The notes under the pieces are model-generated. The model ran no database searches. It was given only the letters and a program-made list of their open reading frames with translations, and was not told the DNA's origin. A stretch of DNA of 64,000 bases. Origin: Nereocystis luetkeana. Lineage: Eukaryota > Sar > Phaeophyceae > Laminariales > Laminariaceae. Shown piece by piece: positions 53,072 through 63,568 of this stretch. Each line of letters opens with the position of its first letter. Positions within the stretch are counted from its first letter, which is position 1. The position numbers and the translations under genes were made by a program. The stretch is from NCBI GenBank assembly GCA_031213475.1, contig JARUPZ010000009.1, positions 10,635,601-10,699,600 on the forward strand. Reading direction: 5' to 3'.

Positions 53072-53425
53072 GATGCAAGATACGTTTAACGATTCTTATA
53101 AGGTGTCAAACGATGTTCTTATAAGATTCCGATGCAAGATACGTTTAACGATTCTTATAAGGTGTCAAACGATGTTCTTATAAGATTCCGATGCAAGATA
53201 CGTTTAACGATTCTTATAAGGTGTCAAACGATGTTCTTATAAGATTCCGATGCAAGATACGTTTAACGATTCTTACAAGGTGTCAAACGATGTTCTTACA
53301 AGATTCCGATGCAAGATACGTTTAACGATTCTTATAAGGTGTCAAACGATGTTCTTATAAGATTCCGATGCAAGATACGTTTAACGATTCTTACAAGGTG
53401 TCAAACGATGTTCTTACAAGATTCC
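53072..53425 (+). repeat. 59-bp satellite, six exact-length units
   Basis: Units start at 53072, 53131, 53190, 53249, 53308 and 53367. Units 1, 2, 3 and 5 are of one type and units 4 and 6 of another, differing by T-to-C at two places (TTCTTATAAG versus TTCTTACAAG, both times in the unit). Within a type I see no difference. The unit has no unique spacers, so it is not a CRISPR array. Confidence 0.95.
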
Positions 53426-53489
53426 GAACGGTCTTTATATTCACAAACATCGATTGCTCATCGGGTTGAGCCTACACATTTTATCGAAA

Positions 53490-53650
53490 TCTCAGTTGGG
53501 GATGAGGTATGGAACTCCTCAACCCTTTTAGGACCGCAGTCCCGTTTTGGGGACAAACTACTTGGACTTTAACTGGTTTGTCCCCGAAACGGGACTGCGG
53601 TTCTAAAAGGGTTAAGGTCAATCGTGGAGGCTCATAACAATTAGGTGCTA
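53490..53650 (+). repeat. Repeat A fragment split by a family B element
   Basis: GGGGATGAGGTATGGAACTC precedes and GGAGGCTCATAACAATTAGG follows the family B copy at 53523-53611. Confidence 0.7.
53523..53611. mobile_element. Family B miniature element, best-preserved copy
   Basis: 89 bp: CCCTTTTAGGACCGCAGTCC to GGACTGCGGTTCTAAAAGGG, then TTAA. Arms pair almost perfectly. Confidence 0.95.
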
Positions 53651-53900
53651 TTATACCCCTATCTGTTGCATGTTTTAGCGATAGAGTTAGGTCTAGGGTT
53701 AGGACGCGTCGTACGGTGTGCCTCGAGAGTCGTGGCTCGTACTTTCGCGGCGGGGTCAAGTCCGCCGTGCGCACGTGTAGGGTTTGGTCACGAATGATGT
53801 TTTCGCTGTTTTGGTTGTCTGCGTTTGTGTGGGTTTGGTTCGCGAGCGTGTATTCTTAATTGTCATTGGTATGTGATCTCGTCATTTGTTTTGGGGTTCG

Positions 53901-54429
53901 TGTTGCAGCGCTACGGGCTTCAGGAGTCGCCCAGGTGGGCGACAGGGTATTCTGTGATGTACGTTGACTGACCTGACCAGTGACGCACGGAGGGTGCATC
54001 GTGTAAGGCAGCGATAAAGCCGTAGGATGGCTCGCTGTCATATCGATGTAGGTATGCAATGGAGTGTCCCCGGCGGGGGAGGCCATTGTCTGGGTCATGG
54101 AAACCCCGTATCGGCTGTAATGGTCGATGCGGGTGCTCTCTGGCCCTACCTGGGGTTAGTCAATCCCACCAAAGAACGGAAGAAACAAGTCAAACCATAT
54201 CCTGTTCACACACCGTGCATGCACGTGCCTGTCTGTTAACCACGCGTCGCACCTGCTGAGTAATACCAACACTCAACCCGCGTGGCGTCTGGCCACCCCG
54301 TGGCCAGAGAGGATTCAGGACCGAGGAAAGGAGGAAATCCCCAGAAGGACTCTCTCAACGAACGACAACAGCTGGCTATCGAGGTGAGACCGAGCCGATA
54401 GCGGTACACAGGAGGAGGCAGCTGTAACA
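53901..54429 (+). repeat. Left LTR (529 bp)
   Basis: TGTTGCAGCG to GCTGTAACA. Matches 60229-60757 at a constant offset of 6328 with no visible mismatch. Confidence 0.9.
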
Positions 54430-54479
54430 TGGTGAACCCAGGGAGATGACAGAGAGAGGGGGAGATTGGAGCGCAAGGT

Positions 54480-54735
54480 CATGAGCTCTGGCGGGGACAC
54501 GAGAGATCGGTACCCAGGGAATTTGTTCGGCCCCGAGCACCTGGGCCCGAGTTTTCTCCCGGGCGGAACGAGGGCCCGAATAACTGGGCCCGAGAGTCCT
54601 CCTGGGCGGAATGAGGCCCAAACACCGGGGCCCGAGTTTTCCCTGGGTGGGATCAGTGTCTCTGCCCGAGCTTTTCCGGTATGGAATCTGATGGGTGGCC
54701 AAGTATCGAGCCCCGAGTTCTGTCCGGGATGATGG
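54480..54735 (+). repeat. GGGCCCGAG-type 60-bp tandem units inside the LTR element
   Basis: GGCCCGAGTTTTCTCCCGGGCGGA recurs as GCCCGAGAGTCCTCCTGGGCGGA, GCCCGAGTTTTCCCTGGGTGGGA and CCCCGAGTTCTGTCCGGGATGAT at intervals of 60 bp or so. Non-coding in appearance. Confidence 0.8.
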
Positions 54736-54739
54736 AGTC

Positions 54740-57340
54740 TGATGGGTACCAGCGGCGAGGGATACACGTAGAAACTACGATAGAGTACATATATTCGGGT
54801 AGCACTACTGCTGTTTATAGCAGTGACCATGCATAACGTATCAGGAAACAGTAGTCACGGCAGGTAGCCACCATCGCATACTCGCGATAAGGCAGCACCA
54901 GAAAAAAAGAAGGCCACAAATCTCTCCGTCCTGACCCTCGATTTGTTTTTTGTTCCCGCGCACGCCTTGACGATTGTTTGCGGCCGGCCTTCGCCTCAGG
55001 TGTAACTCTCGTTTTTTTGCGGCCGTTCTCCGCCTCAGGCGTCACTCTCGATTTTTTTTGTTTTCGGCCCCGCACATCTCGTCTGTGTTTTGTGGTGCGG
55101 CCGTTTTTTTCTTGCTGTGCGGTACTCCTCGAGGAAAAAAATGGGGGGGGTCGGCTGTATTCATTTAGACTACCATGGCAATACGTATGCGTACGACTCT
55201 AATAATCAGCCCAACCTAAGTGACAGCAGTATTTTCGTGGTCACATGTCACATGTAACTGCTGTTTGTTGAAGTATACCTCGCTGCTGGTATCGAAACAG
55301 GGAGTACTTTTGAATATCGTTGCGGGAGGAACGCTTTCCGTAGATGGTTCTAAGTTTGAAGTTGTACGCAGGAACCGATAACCTACCATGCCCCGAGCAC
55401 TGAGTAATAGCTGCCTGGAGCAAAGGCGCCTCAACTTGAAAATTACACAGAAAAGCCGTATCCCCGTCTACAATACCATCAGTAGTCTATACACTACCTG
55501 GTACGCAGTTTCACACGATGCTCAAAAAGATGAGAAGATGGTATACCAGGGTAAATTATACGACGAGTTGCATTACCGTGCGTACACGACTAAGAATATG
55601 AATATTAACGATAGTACATGTAATGTGGAAAAAGATAGGAAACCATACTCCTACTACTACTGCTCTACTCTGTACCTGCAGTCTTTTTTTTATTTTTTCT
55701 ACCCCGAACAGGGTGAGCTCTTCATACACGGTTAAGCATACGGGGGGGGTGGCTCGCAGTATGTATGCTTTTGACAACATCAATAAAGGGCGTTTATGGG
55801 CTATATATAATACTACACACTCCCGTAAAACTGTACCAGGTACCTGGTAGGCCGTATGGCAAAATCCTTAGGGATCATTTCGTACATCTCTCTTCCCATC
55901 TTTTCGAGTCATGATAACGCGTTGAAAAGCGACATATATATCAGGATGTACCACACACACCGTATGCACACGAGTACCAGGTATCTGGGATTCATACGGG
56001 GCATACTACGGTGATGAAGCTGGGTAGAAATTACGAGTTTTAGTCGAAGGCCACATATCATACGTGGAGGATGTATCCACAGTATATACAGTATTCATAC
56101 CATTATCAATATAACCGTTCATGGGACTGAAGGTCGCACGGCAAAAGCTCTCTAGATCCTTGGGTCCATCGCTCCTCTTGCTTTCACAAGCGTGGAGACG
56201 TTTAACTTTGGCCCCACACATCCCTACACACGTACGGGATGAGTGTCCCCTACTACCGGAGCAAAGTAATGTTGTTGGGAAGCCGTTCAGCTGTGCAGTG
56301 TACGGCATGTTACTATTCGGGGGTAGATGAAAGCTATGCTGAAACAACTGAGGGCACACAACGAGAGTCATAGCGGGTTGTTATGGTCTCCAAGTACCCG
56401 ATACGCTGGAATTCCACTTGTTTCACCCGTTCGGGTCTTCTCACCCGGTACGTTGGCATTTCACTGGCTTTCCCTGGTCTTTTGACCCGGTACGTGGCCA
56501 TAGGAAACAACCATACTCATTAGCTTTCGCGCCCATAAGTAGTCCGTCAATTATAAGAAAGAAGAACGGACAACCCAGGCGATGGGAATGTTTGCAAAAC
56601 TGTGATATGAGGTGATCGTGCTCTTTGTATAATCCCAAGTTCTATTTTGCATACTACCAGGTATGTTTTAGCTTCCGCGCACATAATTAGTCCGTCAATT
56701 ATAAGAAATAAGAACGGACAACCCAGGCGATGGGAATGTTTGCAAAACTGTGATATGAGGTGATCGTGTTCTTTCTATAATCCCACGTATGTTATGGGAT
56801 ACTCGTTATATGCATATATCCACATGTTTTCGGTGTTGCCTGCCTTGTAGGACGGTGATTCGTGTGATACGCTGTTATGTATTCACGCTGCCGATGGTGC
56901 TTTGCCTGTTGTTTCGTAAGGCTTTGAAGATACTCGTCTGGTCAATGCATGCAGGCATACTCGTTGCTCGTGCTCGTGCTCGTATGCTCGCTCGTTTTTC
57001 ATGATCGCACACACATGCATGTTCGTTAATAAATGTCTGCATGCGATTGACCACATAATGTCTTCAAGACGAAATGCAACCGACAGGTGTCGATACAAGC
57101 CATAGGTGCCGTACGTACTAATACACGCATGCTCTCGTGGACCGTTTGCTCGGGCAAGTGATAACGGAAACTAACAATGTCGAGCCTTACGCTGTTTGGG
57201 CGTACATAACCACCCTTTAGAACGATGAACCCCTGGACAACAACGTGCATTGTCGGCTGGCAAACATGGAACTTTCGAGAAATCCACGTATATTGTGATG
57301 ACTGTGGTGTAGTTTGTGACCACAGGAAAAATCTCTCTCT
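54740..57340. other. Internal LTR-element DNA with no recognised gene; dense micro-insertions
   Basis: AT-rich sequence without protein similarity. Between 55495 and 57806 it carries seven micro-insertion motifs (55495, 55544, 55834, 55841, 55975, 56655, 57797), more than any other part of the window. A 148-bp direct duplication is at 56519-56790. Confidence 0.55.
56519..56790 (+). repeat. 148-bp tandem duplication
   Basis: TTAGCTTTCGCGCCCATAAG to CTCTTTGTATAATCCCA and TTAGCTTCCGCGCACATAAT to TTCTTTCTATAATCCCA are about 95 per cent alike over some 120 bp. The offset is 148 bp, with a micro-insertion motif (56655) in the junction. Confidence 0.85.
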
Positions 57341-57342
57341 AG

Positions 57343-57430
57343 GATCAAATAAAGGGCACGGACACTGGTTGTGCTGGATGTCGACGGGTAGAAAGAATGG
57401 TTTAAGGCGAAGAACACATACACAATACGT
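57343..57430 (+). mobile_element. LINE-L 3'-terminal fragment inside the LTR element
   Basis: GGGCACGGACACTGGTTGTG, GGATGTCGACGGGTAGAAAG and GAACACATACACA: the last 90 bp of LINE-L. Confidence 0.7.
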
Positions 57431-58729
57431 GCAGAGTACGAGTCGAACACATACGGCCGCATTACCTTATTCATCCCGACTGCTGTAAAGTATGTATATT
57501 ATCTTCATTCAGCATACCGAGCTGGTATCACATCACACTGGATACGGCAGGCACGACGCACGCATTCCGTCCAAGAGCAGGGAGAGATAGCAGTGCGACA
57601 CCAACTAATAAATAAAACCTATCAACCTAGTGGCACCGGGCATATTAGTACTGGTAGTTACAAACCACCCGGCACTAGATTATCGACTACCAGGATGTCG
57701 ACACAGCAGTTTGTGTCACAGAATCGGGGATCACACACATAAATAGTTGCAATCCCGTGATCACAGCGCCCGAATACTGGGGGATGCGTGAACAGTTACC
57801 CTGGTACTCGATAGTATCATGCACGAATATTTGAAAACCGTGAAAACAGGCGTTTGTTTTACATTCGTGCTGAAAGGACCTCGGAGCGCTGGCCTCTATC
57901 CGGAGCGATTTGCCTGTAGCAAGGGTGTCTGCTCTTCCAGAGCAAATACATGCATCCTAAGCAGTGGATACGAGATACACAATGCAAATCAAACTGAGGA
58001 GAGAAAACCTGGTAGTTTCCGATAGGAAAACAAAGCCCCTCCCCAGCGCGCATACTCACGCGCCGTCTTAGTCGCTGACGCAGTGAACGGAGAATCAAAC
58101 GAGCTTGACTTTGTTCAAGTATCTGACATGGTTCCCAATGACGATTGGGCATCTTCACCGTTTGAGTACTGCACTGCTGTACATGTACATAAGGTTGACC
58201 CTAATTTTCAAGTGCTTCGTCCCCGCATGGGGAGGGCAGTTCTATATAGGTGAGGCCACATATGCCCACTGCCCAAACTAAAGGCTCCCTTCATTTGCGA
58301 ACGCGATCGTGAAGTGGTTGGGCGTACCACGCACCTGTTGTGTCGTCCGTCTCCAAGCATCGAGCGATCCGCCTGATCGGAAAAGAACGGTTGTAGGAAT
58401 TCTAGATTGCATGACTAATGCTGGAAAACATGATGTAGGCATGGTGTAACCGAGCAGGATACCTTCCTATTTGACTCTCCAAGATTAGTGGCCCAGTGTT
58501 GGAAACACGAAGCGAAAGGTGGGATTGGGATGCCAATAAGCAGTAGGTAGTTTCCGTGCTGGGGGGGTGTTTGTCACCACCTTTCTACAACTACTTTCAC
58601 GAAAACCGTTATACAAGGGTTACGATCTTGAAGTGGTGGTGGATGAATGACGTTTGAGGACTCATGAATTAGTTTTAGAACGAAAGGGTCTCACCAGTGG
58701 ACACTGTTCGGGCTGGGGGGGTGGCGTGA

Positions 58730-59115
58730 AGGTGGCGTGAACGTCAGTGCCTTCAAACGACTTACTTACTCGGAGTCATGTCAGTACCTTCAAACGTGGC
58801 GTGAACGTCAGTGCCTTAAACGACTTACTTACTCGGAGGCGCGTCAGTGCCTTCAAACGACTTACTTACTCGGAGGCACGTCAGTGAAGGTGGCGTGAAC
58901 GTCAGTGCCCTCAAACGACTTACTTACTCGGAGTCATGTCAGTACCTTCAAACGTGGCGTGAACGTCAGTGCCTTCAAACGACTTACTTACTCGGAGGCG
59001 CGTCAGTGCCTTCAAACGACTTACTTACTCGGAGTCACGTCAGTACCTTCTAACGTGGCGTGAATGTCAGGGCCCTCAACCGATCTGCTTACTCGGAGTC
59101 ACGTCAGTACTTTAG
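58730..59115 (+). repeat. 37/62-bp compound tandem repeat
   Basis: GTCAGTGCCTTCAAACGACTTACTTACTCGGAG repeats about eight times. It alternates with GTCAGTACCTTCAAACGTGGCGTGAAC. The two spacings (37 and about 62 bp) form a higher-order pattern. Confidence 0.85.
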
Positions 59116-59119
59116 GGGG

Positions 59120-60228
59120 TGGCGTGAACTTCTGAACCTTCAAACGACTTACTTTCTTGGAGTCAAACGTCAGTATCTTCAAAAGACCACACTAGGGGTG
59201 CACCAAACGTTCCCGAGCGAAGTTTCACACAGAGCTTGCAAAGATGAGTTTCGACGAAATCCTCGATTGCACAGTTGGTGTTGGGGTATTGGCAGCCAAA
59301 CTCAAGGTCTTCCATGAGCGGCCGAACCACATGAGGCTCGAATGTGAATTCGTCCAATTTCTTGGCGGAGAGGCAGCAGATGTTCTGGAGGCTGAGAGGG
59401 ATACTCAAGAGACGGCAGGGGAAAAAGAGCCCCAGAAGAGCGCGGGACGACGCGGCAACTCAGAGGAGTTCCTCGGGTGAGCAGAAGCTGGGGGTCAACA
59501 GGGTCTTGATCAAGGAGGCGGCCAGCAAACGCGGAAGGGAACGCATCCACGCGAATCGGGCGCACGAGCATTGGACCGGGGGGTAGCGAATCACTTCCGT
59601 CGAGCAGCCCGGTCTGAGCTATCAAGCGTCTATGAGAGGACGCCGGATCAGGGGTCGGGTAGGTTTGTGTGTACCCGTTACATAAGCGGCAAAGGATGCT
59701 AAAGCATTGTACCATTTTCAAGTTAGATGCACGGAGCCGCAGTCGCAGTCGTGACCGCCGTAGCTGCCACCACCGCCGTAGCAGGAGTGCCACGCAGGAG
59801 CGCAACCGCAGTAGCAGCAACCGAGCACGGCAACGGGAACCGGCAGGACGGGGGGGCAATCAGGTCCACCACCTCCGCCGCCGCGGAGGGAGCGCAAACA
59901 GCCGGCCCAGCAGGAGAAGGAGGAAGAGGTGGAACAGCGTCAGGCGCAGCAACTGTGTCATCATCAGCAGCAGCAGCAACTGCAGCCGCCGCAGAAGCCG
60001 AAACAGCAGCAGCGACCGTCAGAAGGAAAAGCGGAAGGCGTAGGAGCCTCGTCACGAGCATCGGGGATGTCCGTACGTGGCCGAAGCTCGTTAATCGTCG
60101 AATGGATAAGGAAGGACGCGGCAGCCGGTTCGTCGGGGATATGGAGGAGGAGTTGCCCACGCTGTTACCGGGTAGTGGCCGGGATACCCGCTGTGCACCG
60201 ACGATAGTTATGCGTCGGGCAGGGGGGG
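59120..60228. other. End of the LTR-element interior; open but unrecognised frames
   Basis: Frames at 59244-59480 (start MSFDEILDC) and 59669-60299 stay open but are Ala-, Arg- and Gln-rich and biased by GCAGCA and CGCAG repeats. No retroelement protein motif is visible. The last frame runs into the right LTR. The polypurine tract is at about 60217-60228. Confidence 0.4.
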
Positions 60229-60757
60229 TGTTGCAGCGCTACGGGCTTCAGGAGTCGCCCAGGTGGGCGACAGGGTATTCTGTGATGTACGTTGACTGAC
60301 CTGACCAGTGACGCACGGAGGGTGCATCGTGTAAGGCAGCGATAAAGCCGTAGGATGGCTCGCTGTCATATCGATGTAGGTATGCAATGGAGTGTCCCCG
60401 GCGGGGGAGGCCATTGTCTGGGTCATGGAAACCCCGTATCGGCTGTAATGGTCGATGCGGGTGCTCTCTGGCCCTACCTGGGGTTAGTCAATCCCACCAA
60501 AGAACGGAAGAAACAAGTCAAACCATATCCTGTTCACACACCGTGCATGCACGTGCCTGTCTGTTAACCACGCGTCGCACCTGCTGAGTAATACCAACAC
60601 TCAACCCGCGTGGCGTCTGGCCACCCCGTGGCCAGAGAGGATTCAGGACCGAGGAAAGGAGGAAATCCCCAGAAGGACTCTCTCAACGAACGACAACAGC
60701 TGGCTATCGAGGTGAGACCGAGCCGATAGCGGTACACAGGAGGAGGCAGCTGTAACA
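60229..60757 (+). repeat. Right LTR (529 bp)
   Basis: See the left LTR. Followed by TTCG and then by more of the tail-repeat array. Confidence 0.9.
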
Positions 60758-62690
60758 TTCGTTCACGAGCAGGCACACGCAGCATCTTGGACAATCTGTG
60801 CCACGACCGGTGGGTTCGTGCTTGCGCGGTGGATTTTAAGTGGTCTGCGTGCGCATGTGTGCGATCTGGCCACGAAATATCCTTCGGTTTTGAGCTGTGC
60901 AGTCCGCGATATATGCTTCGCACTGCACCCTAGTTGCGGGGACACTATACTTGGTTTTAGACTCATTGTTAGCCTTCTGTGCAGTGCAGAGTATCAAACG
61001 GGTTGCGTTCAAGAGCGTCTGTCAGTGTTGGCGGTCGCTGCGCATGCTTTGGGTTGGTTCTCGAGCGGATGGATACGCGCAGCATCTGGAGCCCTTGCTG
61101 CGCTACAAGCCGTGGCCCGCCCCCCCTTTTTCTTTTCAAGTGGCGTTAGTCTATGTTCGCGGTTCGTTTTTTGTTTGTCCACGAGCGTGATAGGGTATCT
61201 GTAGTCTGCCCGTGTTAGTCGTATCCCGCGCATGTATAGTGGGGTAGGTTCGTCTGAGTGTGTCTTTGGTCTCCGTCGTCTGCGCATGTTTTGGTTCGTG
61301 TTGTGTGCTTTTGATTTGTCCAAGAGCGAATTTTGATGTTGATGTGCTGCAGTTTGCGTATGTTTTTGGTTTTAACGTTGACGAGCCAGATACAATGTTA
61401 ATGTTGCACGCTTCGGACAGATCGCGGTCTAGAGATAATCTAGATCCAAGCCCGCGATATCGAGATGCTGTGCAGGATCTGTGTGGTACATATCTAACCC
61501 CAGGGAATGTGCCCTAGATCACGCAGATTATACGGCTCCCCACCGGGCGACACGAGCTATAGATCATACAGTTCAGGAGGAAATCTGCCTCGAAATGTCT
61601 CGAGACCATCAAGTGGAAAGCGATGACCTGTCCGACGTGTACAGTGTTTGCACACGTTGGGAAGGTCATCGATATGTATAGTCTAGATCCCAACCTGCCG
61701 TCATGATATGTCGTGCAGGATCTGTGCAGGATCTGCACCGTACAGATCCAACCCGGGAACCCTGTCGTAGATCACACAGATTGTACGCCCCCCGCACGGT
61801 GACATGATGTATAGATTTTACATATCAGGGGATCATATCGTCCCCAAGGATCTAGATCAAGTCAAAATCGATGATGCACGTATAATGTTTGTCTTTAACC
61901 ACTGCTCAGACGAATGACCCACTCGATGGAGTCACTGAGCGGGCCAAACGCATATTTCAAAGAGGGTAGAGGTGCGGATACGTACCCTGTTCCACCAGCC
62001 GTGGCCCGCCGTGCCTTCGCAGCCTTCCGTGTATTTTCTTCCGAGGTGGCAAAAAAGGTGGGAAGGAGGAGCGTGACAGAGGCATTGGAGTGGTCAAACC
62101 AACCCTACTGTATGCTTTGATGATGTGCGCAGGTTTGGAATTGTTCACGGTCGAATTGTGATGTTTCGCAGTCTGTACACGTTTGAGTTTGTTGACGGGT
62201 CTTGCTGACGCCGCGCTTAGCAGCGCGAGGAGTAGTAGCCCTTTTATTTCATGCTAGGGGTTTGTAGTTGACGAGCTAACGTTGATGTTTCACAGTGGGA
62301 TAGCGTCGTTTCTGTTTGTACTGTAGTCGACGGGCATATTTTAACGGGGGCAACTTGGCACCATCTGGATACCCGTGACCAATAATCGTGGGGTGTCGTG
62401 CTTTGGAAGTGGGATCACTGGTGGTCTGCGCATGACTACCTACGAGTACGCGCATTAATACGGAGAGCCGCGTGGGGCGTCGATCGGCGACGAACGGAGC
62501 GGCGGCGCCATCGATCGGCCGCGCGAAGATGCGAGTGGACCGAACTACTTTTTTTTCTGTTTTTTACACGAGCGTATTTTGTGTTTGGGGTTTGTCTTCT
62601 TTTGGCAGGGATACGAAACAGGTTAATATTGAATTTGCAAGTTTTCCGGCGATCGAGCTCTACTACGCTGTTCTCCGATTGTAGCGTTTT
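60758..62690 (+). repeat. Tail-repeat array, right part
   Basis: Resumes with CAGCATCTTGGACAATCTGTGCCACGACCGG (60781 on) and recurs at 61078-61125 (CAGCATCTGGAGCCCTTGC) and 62362-62440 (CACCATCTGGATACCCGTG, GGTGGTCTGCGCATG). Between are GTCTGCGCATGTTTTGG and GAGCGnATTTTG pieces at 61270-61335 and elsewhere. No gene seen. Confidence 0.6.
61430..61890 (+). repeat. Diverged 250-bp tandem duplication
   Basis: Order of shared blocks: TCTAGATCC, CAGGATCTGTG, TCCAACCC/TCTAACCC, TAGATCACnCAGATT, CACCGGGCGACA/CGCACGGTGACA, ATAGAT, AGTCAAAATCGATGA/AAGTGGAAAGCGATGA. First unit about 61430-61680, second about 61680-61890. Confidence 0.65.
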
Positions 62691-62935
62691 ACGATAGAGG
62701 TTCACCCTAATTTTTCTGAGGCTCCTCACTTAAAGAGCTCCATACCTCATCCGAAAACTGACCTCAGCATAAATCGAATCGCATCCCGAGGAATACTCCC
62801 ATGGTCCAAGTGTACAATTATTGCGTCAATTTTCGAAACCAAATTGGCATTCCGACGACTTTGGGATAAATAACCCCGTCATTCGGAAACAGGTTAGCGG
62901 AAATATGCTACCTCTATCGTCGAACGCGTCGATTA
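62690..62935 (-). repeat. Repeat A, minus strand
   Basis: GAGGCTCCTCACTTAAAGAG, CTCCATACCTCATCC, CTCCCATGGTCC and CCCCGTCATTCGGAAAC are repeat A in reverse. Confidence 0.8.
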
Positions 62936-63165
62936 TGAATAGCTGACGTCAGGCCACGGTGCCGTGTCTGTAACTTCTTAAATACAAAGAAGGCGTCTTC
63001 TCGACATTATTTTTATTCGTGCCGGCCCTCTCACAAGATACCTGACATGATACGTATCGGGCTCAAAACTGACATGATACATATCAGGCTGTATAACACA
63101 AGTTTTCACAAGACAGAAACATGACGTTTCTCTGGGTATACTCTAGGGGTTCTATAGCGTAAATT

Positions 63166-63172
63166 TGAAACC

Positions 63173-63213
<41 letters not shown>

Positions 63214-63232
63214 GACTGTCTGTCTGTCTGTC
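63166..63232 (+). repeat. (TCTG)n microsatellite
   Basis: About 16 TCTG units with one interruption. It ends in CCCCCCTTAG and so provides a strong-looking pyrimidine tract. Confidence 0.95.
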
Positions 63233-63238
63233 CCCCCT

Positions 63239-63568
63239 TAGAAGGAAGCTCCAGTCCTTGCAAAGGCTGGCCCCAAACCGCCCCCGACGTTGACGTGTAT
63301 TCTGCGCGAATCGACAGCGCACACGCACAAGCAGTCTGAACTTTCGGACTTAACGGAGCCCTGCGCCTTGAGCTACATGACCCAGCCCCACCCGTGGAAC
63401 AATCGCTTGTGCCAGAGTCGGTACGAGCAGCGAAATATTTCGCAAATTGGCTACAGCGCATCGATCAGTGTAAAACGTGACATCACCTTGTGGAAGCATG
63501 GCTCGCTCAGCGGGATTGTCATAACGGTGTTAATGAGGTCGTTGCCCACGGCACGCAGACAGCCGTGA
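63239..63568 (+). CDS. Weak candidate terminal exon, unknown product
   Basis: After the acceptor-like CTGTCCCCCCTTAG the frame is open for 109 codons (KEAPVLAKAGPKPPPTLTCI to LMRSLPTARRQP, stop 63566). Composition is ordinary and not repeat-driven, but I recognise no family. The minus strand is also open nearby (63451-63675), so a decayed element is an alternative. If it is real, upstream exons should lie to the left and would share the + strand with the glycosyltransferase. Confidence 0.2.

Larger units (their letters stand above)
51591..53900 (+). repeat. Tail-repeat array, left part (includes the glycosyltransferase C-terminus)
   Basis: The block ACCCTGTGCCACGAGTCGTGG followed by GTACGACGAGTAGTCTGCGC recurs in diverged form at about 51867-51935, 52115-52140, 52215-52260, 52365-52440, 52490-52530, 52608-52670 and 53705-53790. 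In between are GGTTTGTTCGCGAGnGTGT-like pieces. Units are roughly 150-300 bp and much eroded. The array continues after 60757, so the LTR element landed inside it. Confidence 0.7.
53901..60757 (+). mobile_element. LTR retroelement with apparently identical LTRs, probably non-autonomous
   Basis: Two direct repeats of 529 bp bound 5.8 kb. Each starts TGTTGCAGC and ends GCTGTAACA, an imperfect inverted pair of TG...CA type. The internal side of the left LTR begins TGGTGAACCC, as a tRNA primer site would. GGGCAGGGGGG just before the right LTR is a polypurine tract. The flanks both read TTCG (53897-53900 and 60758-60761), a 4-bp target duplication. Comparing the LTRs by eye I found no difference, so the insertion looks very young. 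The ends look whole. I recognise no gag, protease, reverse transcriptase or integrase inside, so it would depend on another element. Superfamily undetermined. Confidence 0.85.

Noticed and set aside
53072-53425. Regular direct repeats resembling a CRISPR array
   Set aside because: The 59-bp units abut without unique spacers, and the context is eukaryotic; it is a satellite.
54027-54259. Short frames in the LTR, present twice (54027 and 60355)
   Set aside because: Identical only because the LTRs are duplicated; no LTR-encoded protein is suggested.
59727-60299. 190-codon Ala-rich frame ahead of the right LTR
   Set aside because: Composition comes from GCAGCA-type repeats, and the frame runs through the polypurine tract into the LTR; no protein family recognised.
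63239-63568. Treating the open frame after the TCTG repeat as a firm gene
   Set aside because: The acceptor-like signal is made by the microsatellite itself and the opposite strand is also open; kept only as a weak candidate.
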